Shown here piece after piece: positions 43,576 through 53,594 of a stretch of 64,000 nucleotides of DNA (position 1 is its first letter; each line of letters starts with the position of its first letter). Under the pieces are notes generated by a model, which saw only the letters and a list, made by a program, of their open reading frames with translations, was not told the DNA's origin and searched no databases. The DNA is from Chitinophaga sp. Cy-1792 (GTDB lineage Bacteria; Bacteroidota; Bacteroidia; Chitinophagales; Chitinophagaceae). The position numbers and the translations under genes are program-made. The stretch covers positions 1,612,001-1,676,000 of the forward strand of contig NZ_VWWO01000001.1 of assembly GCF_011752935.1 (NCBI RefSeq), written 5' to 3'.

Positions 43576-45411
43576 ATGCAAAAAGGTGCTATACGTGTAC
43601 AAACGGAAAATATCTTTCCGATCATCAAGAAATTCCTCTATTCCGACCACGAAATCTTTATTCGTGAACTGGTAAGTAACGCCGTTGACGCCACCCAAAA
43701 ACTTAAAACCCTCGCCAGCGTCGGTGAGTTTAAAGGTGAACTGGGAAATATCGATATCGAGGTAAGACTCGATAAAGAGAAAAAAACAATCACCATCGCG
43801 GACCATGGCGTGGGCATGACCGCAGAAGAAGTAGATAAATATATTAACCAGGTAGCCTTCTCCGGTGCAGAAGAATTCCTGAAGAAATATAAAGGACAGG
43901 AAAATGGAACCAATATCATCGGGCACTTCGGCCTCGGTTTCTACTCCTCCTTTATGATCAGTAACCAGGTGGAAATCTTTACCAAATCATGGAAAGAAGA
44001 CGCCCCGGCAGTAAGATGGGAATGCGATGGCAGCCCGGAATATACCCTCGAAGAAACTGCCAAATCTGATCGCGGTACCGAAATTGTCATGCATGTCAAC
44101 GCCGAAAGCGAAGAATTCCTCGATGAAGGCCGTATCAGATCTATCCTGACAAAATTCTGTAAGTTCCTGCCAGTACCAGTGAAGTTCGAAGGCGAACAAA
44201 TCAACAATACCAGCCCGGCATGGACTAAAAAACCAAGCGAATTAACCACCGAAGATTATCAGAACTTCTATAAAGAATTATATCCTTTCGCAGAACCACC
44301 GCTGTTCTGGATACACCTGAACGTAGATTATCCGTTCAACCTGACCGGTATCCTCTACTTCCCTAAAATCAGCAAGAGCTACGAAATTCAGAAAGATAAA
44401 ATTAACCTCTACTCCAACCAGGTATATGTTACCGACGAGGTGAAAGATATCGTTCCTGAATTCCTCATGCTCCTGCATGGTGTGATCGACAGCCCGGATA
44501 TCCCGCTGAACGTTAGCCGCAGCTACCTTCAGGGCGATCCTAACGTGAAAAAAATCAACGGTTATATCACCAAAAAAGTGGCTGATAAACTGGACGAAAT
44601 GTTCCGTAACGATCGTAAAGGATTCGAAGAAAAATGGGAATCAGTAGGCCTCTTCGTGAAGTATGGCATGATGACCGACGATAAATTCCTGGAGAAAGCT
44701 AATAAATTCCTGCTCCTGGAAGATGTGGCAGATGGTAAATTCTATACACAGGAAGAATACCGCACCGCCGCTACTGCACTGCAAACCAACAAGGAAGGTA
44801 AACTGGTCATCCTCTATTCTACCAACCCTGTGGCGCAGGACAGCTACGTGCAGGCTGCCCGTAAAAAAGGCTTTATTGTTATAAAAATGGAAACACTGGT
44901 GGATTCCGCATTTATCAACAATATCGAAATGAAATGGGATAATGTACAGTTTACCCGCGTGGATGCTGATATCGCCAATAACCTGATCGATAAGGACGAA
45001 TCAGTGGAAACACTGCTGTCCCAGGACCAGGAAGATACACTGAAAAACCTCTTCACCACAGAGGTTACGCAGCCTAATATCAAAGTGGATATGAAAGGGC
45101 TTACCGCTGATGTACAGCCGGTAATCGTTACCCGTCCTGAGTTCATGCGTCGTATGAAAGATATGGCCAACATGGGTGGTGCCGGTATGAACTGGTACGC
45201 CGCCATGCCGGATGAAATCAATATGACCATCAACGCTAACCACCCGGTTTACCTGCAAATTCTCAGAGAGAAAAACGCTGATCTGCAACATAAGCAAATC
45301 AAAAACCTGGCTGACCTGGCGTTACTCTCCCAGAACCTCCTGACAGGTGCTGATCTTACCGCTTTCGTCAACAGAAGCGTTGAGCTGATGAGCCAGGAAG
45401 AAGAGGCGTAA
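43576..45411 (+). CDS. htpG: HSP90-family molecular chaperone HtpG
   Basis: 611 residues, close to the E. coli length. ATP-binding motifs in the N-terminal domain: RELVSNAVDATQKL near 28-41, DHGVGMT near 77, and IGHFGLGFYSSFMISNQV near 115-132. The middle domain has GVIDSPDIPLNVSRSYLQ. It folds and stabilises client proteins in the cytoplasm with ATP. The ATG at 43576 gives the usual MQKGAIRVQTE start; the frame open upstream runs through the palindromes and is not protein-like. Confidence 0.96.
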   Translation: MQKGAIRVQTENIFPIIKKFLYSDHEIFIRELVSNAVDATQKLKTLASVGEFKGELGNIDIEVRLDKEKKTITIADHGVGMTAEEVDKYINQVAFSGAEEFLKKYKGQENGTNIIGHFGLGFYSSFMISNQVEIFTKSWKEDAPAVRWECDGSPEYTLEETAKSDRGTEIVMHVNAESEEFLDEGRIRSILTKFCKFLPVPVKFEGEQINNTSPAWTKKPSELTTEDYQNFYKELYPFAEPPLFWIHLNVDYPFNLTGILYFPKISKSYEIQKDKINLYSNQVYVTDEVKDIVPEFLMLLHGVIDSPDIPLNVSRSYLQGDPNVKKINGYITKKVADKLDEMFRNDRKGFEEKWESVGLFVKYGMMTDDKFLEKANKFLLLEDVADGKFYTQEEYRTAATALQTNKEGKLVILYSTNPVAQDSYVQAARKKGFIVIKMETLVDSAFINNIEMKWDNVQFTRVDADIANNLIDKDESVETLLSQDQEDTLKNLFTTEVTQPNIKVDMKGLTADVQPVIVTRPEFMRRMKDMANMGGAGMNWYAAMPDEINMTINANHPVYLQILREKNADLQHKQIKNLADLALLSQNLLTGADLTAFVNRSVELMSQEEEA

Positions 45412-45433
45412 GCATTAATATAATCATCTACAT

Positions 45434-45507
45434 AAAAAGATTATCTCAAATCATCATTACCAGTAAAATGCCGGTAAAAGACTTTGAGATAATCTTTTTT
45501 TATTTTT
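45434..45507 (+). terminator. Terminator after htpG
   Basis: Arms 45434-45450 and 45483-45499 form a 17-bp stem, with a smaller inner hairpin TTACC/GGTAA. A long T-rich tail follows. Confidence 0.88.
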
Positions 45508-45709
45508 TTCTAAATCCTTTCCTGTATTGTTTTAGCAGCTTATCCGCTGCTCACCAGCAAGCAAAATATTTCAGTTCTGCATCACTTATAAATAAATGTT
45601 ATATCATCCGCTTCCTGAAGTATAATAAATGCTTTTAACTCCCGTTATTCCTTTTAATTTGCACACCCCACTGTAATAAAAATATTTGCAGCATATCATT
45701 GTAAAACCT
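45508..45709. other. AT-rich spacer between two terminators
   Basis: Lies after the htpG terminator and before a second terminator at 45710. No protein-like frame was found. TAATTTG at about 45655 is one base short of the -7 consensus; if active it would give a transcript of roughly 70 nt ending at 45737, or the leader of the esterase gene. Confidence 0.45.
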
Positions 45710-45737
45710 GGTCCCGGCTTGATGCCGGGGCCTTTTT
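45710..45737 (+). terminator. Terminator-like hairpin 16 nt before the esterase start codon
   Basis: GGTCCCGGC (45710-45718) pairs with GCCGGGGCC (45724-45732), 9 bp with one G-T, loop TTGAT, then TTTTT. AGGAG at 45746-45750 precedes the ATG. It is either a leader attenuator or the end of a small upstream RNA. Confidence 0.75.
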
Positions 45738-45753
45738 AGTTTATAGGAGTTAT

Positions 45754-46509
45754 ATGAAAAAAAGAACAATTAAGAATTTTAACCATGTCATCTTGCTGAG
45801 CATGCTCGCACTCTTTTCCTGTTCCAAAAAGGAAACCTCCGTTCCGGTCAGTAAGCCGGATGTATTCGAGTCGCAAACTGTTGGTATCACCAGCAAAAAG
45901 ACCACTGCTGTCAATGGCAATATCTCCGATTATCTGTTGTATATCCCTGATGGATATAATGATAGAAAGGATTACAGATGGCCCATTGTTATTTTTTTAC
46001 ATGGAGTTGGGGAGATAGGAACCAATGTGGAAATTCTCCGAAATGTAGGCCTGCCAAAGGTAGTGAGTGGTAAACCCTTTGTAATGGTTGCGCCGCAATG
46101 CAATGCTACCTGGTGGAACAGGGATGTACTACAACAGTTTTACCGGGAAGTAACTACCAAATACCATGTGGATAGCAACAGGGTATATCTGACTGGTTTG
46201 AGTATGGGAGGAATTGCCACCTGGGATTGGATTTGTGCATATCCGCAAAACTTTGCGGCGGCTGTTCCCATCGCAGGTTCCGGTGATCCTAACCTGGTGA
46301 AAAATGTGAAGAGCCTGCCGATATGGGCATTCCATTCGGCGGATGATCCTACTGTAAATGTGGAAGGCTCCCGGGCGCCGGTGAAAGCCCTGCAGGCGAT
46401 CGGTGGTAATGTGAAGTATACGGAATATCCAACCGGAGGCCATGATTCCTGGACGCGTGCCTATGCTACCGCGGATTTATACACCTGGCTGCTGGCACAA
46501 CACAGATAA
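45754..46509 (+). CDS. Lipoprotein alpha/beta-hydrolase (esterase, PHB depolymerase-like)
   Basis: 251 residues. Signal peptide and lipobox ALFSC (Cys about residue 23). Alpha/beta-hydrolase fold with nucleophile Ser150 in TGLSMGGIATWD, the probable acid in HSADDPTV near residue 197, and His230 in GGHDSW; WPIVIFLHGVGEIG gives the oxyanion region. Such proteins cleave esters, often feruloyl/acetyl groups on polysaccharides or short polyesters; the substrate here is unknown. A terminator hairpin lies directly upstream and another downstream. Confidence 0.85.
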   Translation: MKKRTIKNFNHVILLSMLALFSCSKKETSVPVSKPDVFESQTVGITSKKTTAVNGNISDYLLYIPDGYNDRKDYRWPIVIFLHGVGEIGTNVEILRNVGLPKVVSGKPFVMVAPQCNATWWNRDVLQQFYREVTTKYHVDSNRVYLTGLSMGGIATWDWICAYPQNFAAAVPIAGSGDPNLVKNVKSLPIWAFHSADDPTVNVEGSRAPVKALQAIGGNVKYTEYPTGGHDSWTRAYATADLYTWLLAQHR

Positions 46510-46551
46510 TTAAACTAATAGTAAGCGGAAACGCTTTGTCCCTATGCTTTT

Positions 46552-46608
46552 GGGGCTGATTTGTCCAGTTGCTCATCTGTAGAAAAACTGGTCAGGTCAG
46601 CCCCTTTT
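46552..46608 (+). terminator. Terminator after the esterase gene
   Basis: GGGGCTGA (46552-46559) pairs with TCAGCCCC (46597-46604), with further inner pairing CAGTT/AACTG, then TTTT. It lies between convergent genes. Confidence 0.75.
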
Positions 46609-46631
46609 CTGTTATTTTTTCGGGAGATGAT

Positions 46632-48329
46632 TTAACGGATGTCTATCACTTTTAACTGCAGACTGGTTTGGCCGTTCCATTCGTTTTCATCCAGTGTAAA
46701 AGCCATATCAAACGACTTCTTACTACTCACCAGGTGGAACTTTTCTGACATATAAAACCCGATACCATTGAAGGAAGGGCCGCTGTTGCCTTGTCTGACA
46801 GAAAATTTAATATGTTCTTCTTTAACGAGCTTGGAGAAACCGGTATCACGGAGGTTTCTGGCCAGGAATACAGGCCGGAGATTTTCTGGACCTAATGGCT
46901 CAAATTGCTTGAGTATATTATAGAATGCGGGTGTAATATCACTGAACATTAATTCGGTATCGATTACAATCTCAGGCACCAGCATATCTGCGGTAATGGT
47001 TCGGGAAACAACTTCTTCAAACCGCTCCTGGAAAGCTTTTACGTTCTCCGGGCGTAGCGTCATACCAGCTGCATAGAAGTGTCCGCCGTAATTTTCCAGC
47101 AGGTCTTTACACTGATGTATGGCCTCATATACATTAAATCCTGATACCGATCTTGCCGATCCTGCCACCATATCGTTCGACTGTGTAAGGATAACGGTAG
47201 GTCTGTAGTAGAATTTGTCTATCAGCCGGGATGCTACGATACCTACTACACCTTTGTGCCAGTGGGCCTGATAAAGGACGGTAGATTTTTTATTCGCGAG
47301 CGTTATATCATTTTGTATCAGCGCTACTGCCTCCTGTGTGATGGTGCTGTCAATTTCCTTTCTGTCGAAATTGTCTGCATGGAGGATGGCTGCAATGGCA
47401 TTGGCTTTTTCAGGATCATCTTCGATAAACAGGTTGACGGCCTTTCTGGCGTCGTCCATTCTGCCGGCGGCGTTTACACGCGGGGCGATGACGAATACCA
47501 GGTTGGAGATGGTCAATGGTTCTTTCTGTTCATTGAGCAGCATCAGTGCTTTGATGCCTGGCAGCGGGTCTTCATTGACTTTTTTCAGTCCATGGAAGGC
47601 CAGTACACGGTTTTCGCCCGTCATTGGTACAATATCGGCTGCGATGCTGGTAGCAACGAGGTCGAGGTATTTATTGGGCGCACTTTCCGGCAGGCCACGT
47701 TTCAGTGCGATGGCGCTGATCAGCTTATAGCCGATACCGCATCCGCTGAGCTCTTTATATGGATAAGGGCAATCGTATTGTTTAGGATTGAGGATCGCCA
47801 CAGCGGGAGGTAATATTGCATCCGGCAGGTGGTGGTCACATATAATGAAATCTATGCCAGCTGATCTGGCATCAGCGATAAGGTCTATTGATTTGATACC
47901 GCAGTCGAGTGCTATCACGAGACTGAAATCATTTTCCTTCGCGTAATCGATACCTTGGGTAGAGATTCCATAGCCTTCACGGTAGCGGTGAGGGATATAG
48001 TATTCGATATCACTATATAGCTGACGGAGAAAGTCGAAGACGGTAGCTACGGCTGTGGTGCCGTCTACGTCATAGTCGCCGTATACCAGTATTTTTTCAT
48101 GACGGAAGAAAGCCAGCTCTATTCTTGCGATGGCTTTGTCCATATCTTTCATGAGCCAGGGGTCGTGTAAATCTGCCAGTGTAGGTCTGAAAAACTGCCG
48201 GGCAGCTTCGTAGGTATGAACATTTCGCTGCACTAACAGCCGGCATAGCAGGGGATGTATGCGCAGTGATGATTGCAGCAGATGTTCCTGATTTGGTTGA
48301 TAAGCTTTTACTGTCCAGCGTTTCTGCAT
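46632..48329 (-). CDS. recJ: Single-stranded-DNA-specific exonuclease RecJ
   Basis: 565 residues, close to the usual size. DHH-family motifs: YGDYDVDGTTA near 82-92 (motif I), ALDCGIKS and IICDHHLPD (motif III), and the DHHA1 signature NYGGHFYAAGMTL near 415-427. The C-terminal OB-fold region follows. RecJ degrades single-stranded DNA 5' to 3' in recombination and mismatch or base-excision repair. It is 144 nt from the prenyl synthase gene, same strand. Confidence 0.96.
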   Translation of the reverse strand: MQKRWTVKAYQPNQEHLLQSSLRIHPLLCRLLVQRNVHTYEAARQFFRPTLADLHDPWLMKDMDKAIARIELAFFRHEKILVYGDYDVDGTTAVATVFDFLRQLYSDIEYYIPHRYREGYGISTQGIDYAKENDFSLVIALDCGIKSIDLIADARSAGIDFIICDHHLPDAILPPAVAILNPKQYDCPYPYKELSGCGIGYKLISAIALKRGLPESAPNKYLDLVATSIAADIVPMTGENRVLAFHGLKKVNEDPLPGIKALMLLNEQKEPLTISNLVFVIAPRVNAAGRMDDARKAVNLFIEDDPEKANAIAAILHADNFDRKEIDSTITQEAVALIQNDITLANKKSTVLYQAHWHKGVVGIVASRLIDKFYYRPTVILTQSNDMVAGSARSVSGFNVYEAIHQCKDLLENYGGHFYAAGMTLRPENVKAFQERFEEVVSRTITADMLVPEIVIDTELMFSDITPAFYNILKQFEPLGPENLRPVFLARNLRDTGFSKLVKEEHIKFSVRQGNSGPSFNGIGFYMSEKFHLVSSKKSFDMAFTLDENEWNGQTSLQLKVIDIR

Positions 48330-48473
48330 TATAATATATTCAGGATTCTGTGAGCTATGTACTAATATAATGAAGGCAAATCATAACTAGGAGCATAATA
48401 TAGCCATTAGCGTTCTTTGGGAACGCTTTCTGCATTTTACATTTTATATTTTACATTTTTAGAAAATTCTTTA

Positions 48474-49439
48474 TCAGAAGGTTCTGTCAGTGGTATATCT
48501 TACCATAGATTCCAGTCCGTTCCTGATATTGGTTTGGGGGAGGCTATGGAGGATGGCGAGTGCTTCGTCCCTGTACTGGAACATTTTCTGCGTTGCATAT
48601 TCTATTCCGCCAGAAGCTTTTACGATATCGATTACTTCGTTTACTTTTTCCTTATCAGTATTATGATTTTTTACAATATTGATAATTTTTCTACGAATTT
48701 CCGTGGAGGCGTGTTCCAAAGTATAAATGAGAGGGAGGGTCATTTTTTTCTCGCGGATGTCTATCCCTGTTGGTTTTCCGATTTTTTCAGTGCCATAATC
48801 AAAGAGGTCATCTTTAATTTGGAATGCAATTCCTACTTTTTCACCGAACAACCTCATTTGTTCAGTTGTTGTTTCATCGTTAGTGGTGCTCCAGGCACCC
48901 GCTGCACAGGCAGAAGCCAGAAGAGAAGCGGTTTTGCGTCGAATGATTTCGAAATAGATATCTTCCTTGATATTGAGTTTCCTGGTTTTCTCTATTTGAA
49001 GGAGTTCCCCTTCACTCATGGCCTGAACGGCATCTGAGATCAGTTTTAAAGTTCTGAATTCGTTATTGTCAAGACATAGAGATAAGCCTTTAGACAGGAG
49101 ATAATCACCTACGAGAACGGCTATTTTGTTTTTCCACAGTGCATTGATAGAGAAGAACCCCCTGCGTTCATTAGCATCGTCAACCACATCATCATGAACC
49201 AGGGTGGCCGTGTGAAGCAGTTCAACGAATGAGGCGGCGCTGTAGGTACTTTCCGGCAGATTTTCACAAAAAAGCCTGGCGGATAATAACACAAACATGG
49301 GACGCATTTGCTTCCCTTTACGCTTAACAATATAGTGCATAACGCGGTCCAGTAACGGAATATTACTTTTTACCGAATCAGCGAATTTGCTTTCAAAATC
49401 TTGTAATTCCTTACTTATCAGGTGTTTAATATCATCCAT
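48474..49439 (-). CDS. Polyprenyl (probably octaprenyl) diphosphate synthase
   Basis: 321 residues of the trans-isoprenyl diphosphate synthase fold. First Asp-rich motif LVHDDVVDDANERRG near 80-94; second motif FQIKDDLFDYG near 205-215. It extends farnesyl diphosphate with isopentenyl units to the side chain of a quinone. In this phylum that is usually menaquinone, which complex I would reduce (inference). Chain length cannot be read by eye. Confidence 0.92.
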   Translation of the reverse strand: MDDIKHLISKELQDFESKFADSVKSNIPLLDRVMHYIVKRKGKQMRPMFVLLSARLFCENLPESTYSAASFVELLHTATLVHDDVVDDANERRGFFSINALWKNKIAVLVGDYLLSKGLSLCLDNNEFRTLKLISDAVQAMSEGELLQIEKTRKLNIKEDIYFEIIRRKTASLLASACAAGAWSTTNDETTTEQMRLFGEKVGIAFQIKDDLFDYGTEKIGKPTGIDIREKKMTLPLIYTLEHASTEIRRKIINIVKNHNTDKEKVNEVIDIVKASGGIEYATQKMFQYRDEALAILHSLPQTNIRNGLESMVRYTTDRTF

Positions 49440-49664
49440 GGCCTAAAATCAAAAGGATTGCTAAGCTAGGTTTAAAATGTGAAACTTTAACATTTTGGCC
49501 TCTAATTTGTATAAGAAGTATAACATTCCTTTAACAGCAGCTAAATGTTTTGTTAACGCGAGAATGACGGGGATGAAATGAATGCAGGTTTAAGGTATAT
49601 AAATACTTTCGTTTATGCACTGCTTTCTAAGTAGTTATCAATGAAAATAATATTGCAAGAAAAA
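49440..49664. other. Intergenic spacer upstream of the OmpA promoter
   Basis: AT-rich, between divergent genes. No hairpin, conserved frame or convincing minus-strand promoter was identified; the ompA-type promoter follows at 49665. Confidence 0.5.
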
Positions 49665-49695
49665 TTTGTATATTCATTTATGATTTTTACCTTTG
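49665..49695 (+). promoter_or_regulatory. Promoter of the OmpA-family gene
   Basis: TTTG at 49665-49668, 19-nt spacer, TACCTTTG at 49688-49695, and a leader of about 50 nt. Confidence 0.8.
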
Positions 49696-49752
49696 CTTGG
49701 TAAAAAACGGGTTATTAGTAAATTTTTAACAGTTTTTAAATAAAAAACAATT

Positions 49753-51306
49753 ATGGCAAGCAAAAAGTACTTATTACTGGCAGGCGCTGTGAGTTTATTA
49801 GCCGCGTCTTCTGGTTTTGCACAAACTCAACCAACAGGCTATGATGCTCTGGATTCTTCCAAAGTTCCTAGCAAGAGATTGGTACAGCAAAATAACTTCA
49901 TGAACCACACTTCCAACTTCCCTGCAAAACCAAGGGATATGTGGGAACTGGGTTTACACGGTGGTCTTCACCTGATTGACGGTACTGTACCTGCAAGACC
50001 AGGTTTCGGTGGTGGTGTATCCATTAGAAAATCTTTGGGTCACGTTTTCTCCCTGAGAGCTGAGTATACTGGTTCTTTCGACTACGGTCAAGACTACAAA
50101 CTGCGTCCAGTGCCTTACACTGCTGATCCGGTTAACCCATGGACTAAGACTGCTGCTCTGAACGGCGGACAGATCATTCCTAACTACAAATCAGCTAACC
50201 ACCAACTGTCTTTAGACGTGATCGCTTCTCTGAGCAACATCATGTTCTACAAAGCAGAACCTAAGGCTAACTGGTATGTACTCGCTGGTTACTCTATTGT
50301 AATGGCTGACGTTGACGTTGATGCGTTGGATGCTAATGGTAATGGTTACCAATACGATCCAGCTCGTCTGACCGGTAAACGTAAAGACATTAAAGATTAC
50401 ATCAAATCTGTACAGGATAAGAAATACGAGTCTAATGCTCCTGCTCAGGGTAACCGTATCGCAATCGGTCGTCATGATGACAACCAACTGCTGCGTCACG
50501 CTCTGGACCTCGGTACTGGTGTAGCGTTCAAAGTTTCTAAACGTTTCAACATCGGTATTGAAGAGAAAATCACCATGCCATTTGATGCTTACCTGGATGG
50601 TTATGCTGGCCCTGGTGGTTCTTCTAAAGATTTCTATTCTTACACTAACCTGCGTTTCAACTTCAACCTGGGTAACTCAGCTAAACGCGTTCAGCCATTA
50701 TGGTGGATCAACCCACTGGAATACGCTTACAGCGAGCTGTCTAACCCACGTCACATGAAACTGCCAGTTCCAGTATTACCTGATGCTGATGGTGATGGTG
50801 TTACTGATCAGTTCGATCGTGAGCCTAACACTCCAGCTGGTGCACCAGTAGATTCACACGGTGTTGCTAAAGATACCGACGGTGATGGTGTTCCTGACTA
50901 CAAAGACAAACAACTGATCACTCCTACTTACTGCCAGCCAGTTGACGCTGACGGTGTTGGTAAATGTCCAGATCCAGAGTGCTGCAAAGGCATCAAAAAC
51001 ACTGATTGCTCTAGCATCGTTCTGCCTTCTGTATCCTTCAAAGGTAACGCTACCAAAGTTGGTGCTGATCAAGAAGCTATCCTGTCTTCAGTAGCTGCTA
51101 CCCTGAAATCTAACCCATCTTGCAACATCCTGGTTACCGGTCACGCTGGTGCTAAAGGTAAAAAAGGTGGTGTTGATCTGAGCAGCCGTCGTGTTGACGC
51201 AGTTATCGACTACCTGGCTGATAAACAAGGTATCGATCGCGGTCGCTTCATCAAACAAAACACTCCTGGTGAGTCTAGCACTGTTGATTTAGCTCCTGCT
51301 AACTAA
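49753..51306 (+). CDS. OmpA-family outer membrane protein with thrombospondin-3-type repeats
   Basis: 517 residues. Signal peptide about 1-24 (YLLLAGAVSLLAASSGFAQT). An N-terminal beta-barrel-like domain about 55-320 rich in aromatic strands; acidic calcium-binding-type repeats about 335-420 (DADGDGVTDQFDREPN, DTDGDGVPDYKD); and a C-terminal OmpA peptidoglycan-binding domain about 425-517 (ILVTGHAGAKGKKG, SSRRVDAVIDYL). It links outer membrane and cell wall. The strong promoter and terminator suggest an abundant, monocistronic protein. Confidence 0.92.
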   Translation: MASKKYLLLAGAVSLLAASSGFAQTQPTGYDALDSSKVPSKRLVQQNNFMNHTSNFPAKPRDMWELGLHGGLHLIDGTVPARPGFGGGVSIRKSLGHVFSLRAEYTGSFDYGQDYKLRPVPYTADPVNPWTKTAALNGGQIIPNYKSANHQLSLDVIASLSNIMFYKAEPKANWYVLAGYSIVMADVDVDALDANGNGYQYDPARLTGKRKDIKDYIKSVQDKKYESNAPAQGNRIAIGRHDDNQLLRHALDLGTGVAFKVSKRFNIGIEEKITMPFDAYLDGYAGPGGSSKDFYSYTNLRFNFNLGNSAKRVQPLWWINPLEYAYSELSNPRHMKLPVPVLPDADGDGVTDQFDREPNTPAGAPVDSHGVAKDTDGDGVPDYKDKQLITPTYCQPVDADGVGKCPDPECCKGIKNTDCSSIVLPSVSFKGNATKVGADQEAILSSVAATLKSNPSCNILVTGHAGAKGKKGGVDLSSRRVDAVIDYLADKQGIDRGRFIKQNTPGESSTVDLAPAN

Positions 51307-51333
51307 TATGTGTCTCTCCTAGAAGATAATACT

Positions 51334-51367
51334 AAAAAGTCCTCCTGCCGAAAGCGGAGGACTTTTT
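51334..51367 (+). terminator. Terminator after the OmpA-family gene
   Basis: AAAAAGTCCTCC (51334-51345) pairs with GGAGGACTTTTT (51356-51367), loop of 10 nt, T-rich 3' arm. Confidence 0.92.
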
Positions 51368-51430
51368 AGCTTTAACTCCGCTGTATAACTCCCCGCACTT
51401 CTTACACATTAAGTCCATATTTTTCCTTTC

Positions 51431-51462
51431 CTTGCTCCGTATTCCAAAATCATATAATTTTG
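51431..51462 (+). promoter_or_regulatory. Promoter of the kup gene
   Basis: CTTG at 51431-51434, 20-nt spacer, TAATTTTG at 51455-51462. The GTG start codon is 28 nt further. Confidence 0.65.
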
Positions 51463-51490
51463 GGGGCTTTTTTAACAAATTTCTTTCCAA

Positions 51491-53449
51491 GTGGGAATAA
51501 ACATTAACAGGGTTTCCCTGGCTGGTTTAGTAGTAGCGCTCGGTATTATTTACGGCGATATCGGAACCTCACCGCTCTATGTATTCAAAGCCATAGTCGG
51601 CGGTAATCCCATCAGCGACCTACTTGTCATAGGTGGTATCTCTTGTATCATCTGGACACTTACACTGCAAACAACGATCAAATACGTTATTCTGACCCTC
51701 AGGGCCGATAATAAAGGTGAAGGCGGTATCTTCTCCCTTTATGCCCTCGTCAGACGTCATGCCAAATGGACCGTGATCTTTGGCATGATCGGTGGCGCTG
51801 CCCTCTTAGCAGATGGCATCATCACACCGCCCATTACCGTTACCTCAGCCATCGAAGGTCTGCGAACACTCGAACTGTTTAAAGACCTAAGCCAGCTAAC
51901 CATTGTAAAAATCGTACTCACCATCATCACCGGGCTCTTCGTTATGCAGCAGTTCGGAACCGTATCCATAGGCCGTATGTTCGGCCCTATCATGGTACTA
52001 TGGTTCTCTATGCTGGGCATCCTCGGGATCTCCCATATTGCTGATGATCTGAGCATCTTCAAGGCTTTCAGCCCGCATTATGCCATCGAATTACTGACCA
52101 CCTACCCTAAAGGATTCCTGATCCTGGGTGCCGTATTTCTTTGTACCACAGGGGCCGAAGCACTATACTCCGACCTGGGACACTGCGGCCGTGGCAACAT
52201 CCGCATTTCCTGGATCTTTGTAAAAACCTGCCTTATCCTGAACTACCTCGGACAAGGAGCATGGTTACTTACTCAGAAAGGTCAGATCATCCCTAAAGAT
52301 CAGAACCCATTCTTTACCATTATGCCGGAATGGTTCATCATCTTTGGGGTTATAATAGCCACCATGGCATCTATCATAGCCAGCCAGGCACTCATTTCCG
52401 GCTCGTTCACCCTCATTGCCGAGGCTATGCGCCTCAATCTGTGGCCCAAAATGCGCGTGAACTATCCTACAGAAATGAGAGGCCAGCTCTATATTCCAGG
52501 TATCAACGTCATGCTGTTCCTGGGATGCACCGCCATCGTGCTGCTCTTCCAGGAATCATCCCATATGGAGGCTGCCTACGGGCTTTCCATTACCATCTGT
52601 ATGCTGATGACCTCCTGTCTGTTCGCCTTCTACCTATATACCCGAAGGGTATGGGTCGGGTGGATACTACTATACCTGGTGGTCTATTTTACCATAGAAT
52701 TCTCCTTCCTCTTCGCTAACCTGGTGAAATTCGCCCATGGCGGTTATGTTACAGTTATCGTTGCAGGAGCACTCTTTATGGTCATGATGGTATGGTTCAA
52801 ATCCCGTAAGATCAAGAACAGGTACGTTGAATTTGTTCGCCTGGAAGACTACCTCCCTATCATTCAGGAGCTCAGTAATGATTCCACCATCCCTAAATAT
52901 GCCACCCACCTGGTGTATATGAGCAGTGCCGATAACCCTAAGGAAATCGAGCATAAGATCATCTATTCCATCCTCAATAAAAAGCCGAAACGAGCGGATA
53001 TCTACTGGTTTGTACACGTAGACGTAGTAGATGAGCCATATATGAGTGAATATAGCGTGCAAACGATCATCCCGAACGAAGTAATACGCGTCGAATTCCG
53101 CCTTGGTTTCAAAGTGGAACAGCGTATTAACCTGATGTTCAGGATGGTAGTGGAAGATATGGTGCGTAATAAGGAGGTGAACATCACCAGCCGTTATGAA
53201 TCATTGAGCAAAAACAATGTGGTAGGTGACTTCCAGTTTATTGTGATGGAGAAATTCCTTTCCCATGATAATGACCTGCCATTATACGAGCGCATGATCA
53301 TGAAAATGTACTTCTTCCTGAAGAAAATCAGTCTTTCAGAAGAAAGAGGCTTCGGACTGGACTCCAGCTATGTTACGATCGAGAAATACCCGCTGGTGGT
53401 AGCTCCGGTAACGAACCTGCAGTTAAAGCGTATCGTACCGAAGATTTAG
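51491..53449 (+). CDS. kup: Kup-type potassium uptake protein
   Basis: 652 residues. The N-terminal GIIYGDIGTSPLYVFKA is the Kup signature, followed by about twelve transmembrane helices to residue 430 and a cytoplasmic C-terminal domain. It imports K+ by proton symport. The start is GTG at 51491, giving MGININRVSLAGLVVALGIIYG, a canonical terminus. The gene is monocistronic, with a palindrome in the gap after the stop codon. Confidence 0.96.
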   Translation: MGININRVSLAGLVVALGIIYGDIGTSPLYVFKAIVGGNPISDLLVIGGISCIIWTLTLQTTIKYVILTLRADNKGEGGIFSLYALVRRHAKWTVIFGMIGGAALLADGIITPPITVTSAIEGLRTLELFKDLSQLTIVKIVLTIITGLFVMQQFGTVSIGRMFGPIMVLWFSMLGILGISHIADDLSIFKAFSPHYAIELLTTYPKGFLILGAVFLCTTGAEALYSDLGHCGRGNIRISWIFVKTCLILNYLGQGAWLLTQKGQIIPKDQNPFFTIMPEWFIIFGVIIATMASIIASQALISGSFTLIAEAMRLNLWPKMRVNYPTEMRGQLYIPGINVMLFLGCTAIVLLFQESSHMEAAYGLSITICMLMTSCLFAFYLYTRRVWVGWILLYLVVYFTIEFSFLFANLVKFAHGGYVTVIVAGALFMVMMVWFKSRKIKNRYVEFVRLEDYLPIIQELSNDSTIPKYATHLVYMSSADNPKEIEHKIIYSILNKKPKRADIYWFVHVDVVDEPYMSEYSVQTIIPNEVIRVEFRLGFKVEQRINLMFRMVVEDMVRNKEVNITSRYESLSKNNVVGDFQFIVMEKFLSHDNDLPLYERMIMKMYFFLKKISLSEERGFGLDSSYVTIEKYPLVVAPVTNLQLKRIVPKI

Positions 53450-53479
53450 CATTTCCGCCTGTCATATTTTTTTCTATAT

Positions 53480-53529
53480 TTTGCCCAATATCCTGGAAAA
53501 ACAGCAGTTTTTTTAAGATATTGGGCAAA
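53480..53529. repeat. 13-bp inverted repeat after kup
   Basis: TTTGCCCAATATC (53480-53492) and GATATTGGGCAAA (53517-53529) are perfect reverse complements around a 24-nt spacer. No T-run on the plus strand, so its terminator role is uncertain. Confidence 0.7.
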
Positions 53530-53594
53530 CTGTTTATGGCCATTCCGGTAAAATGAAGCCATAACGTGACAATGGAAATCTCTAATAATTAGTA

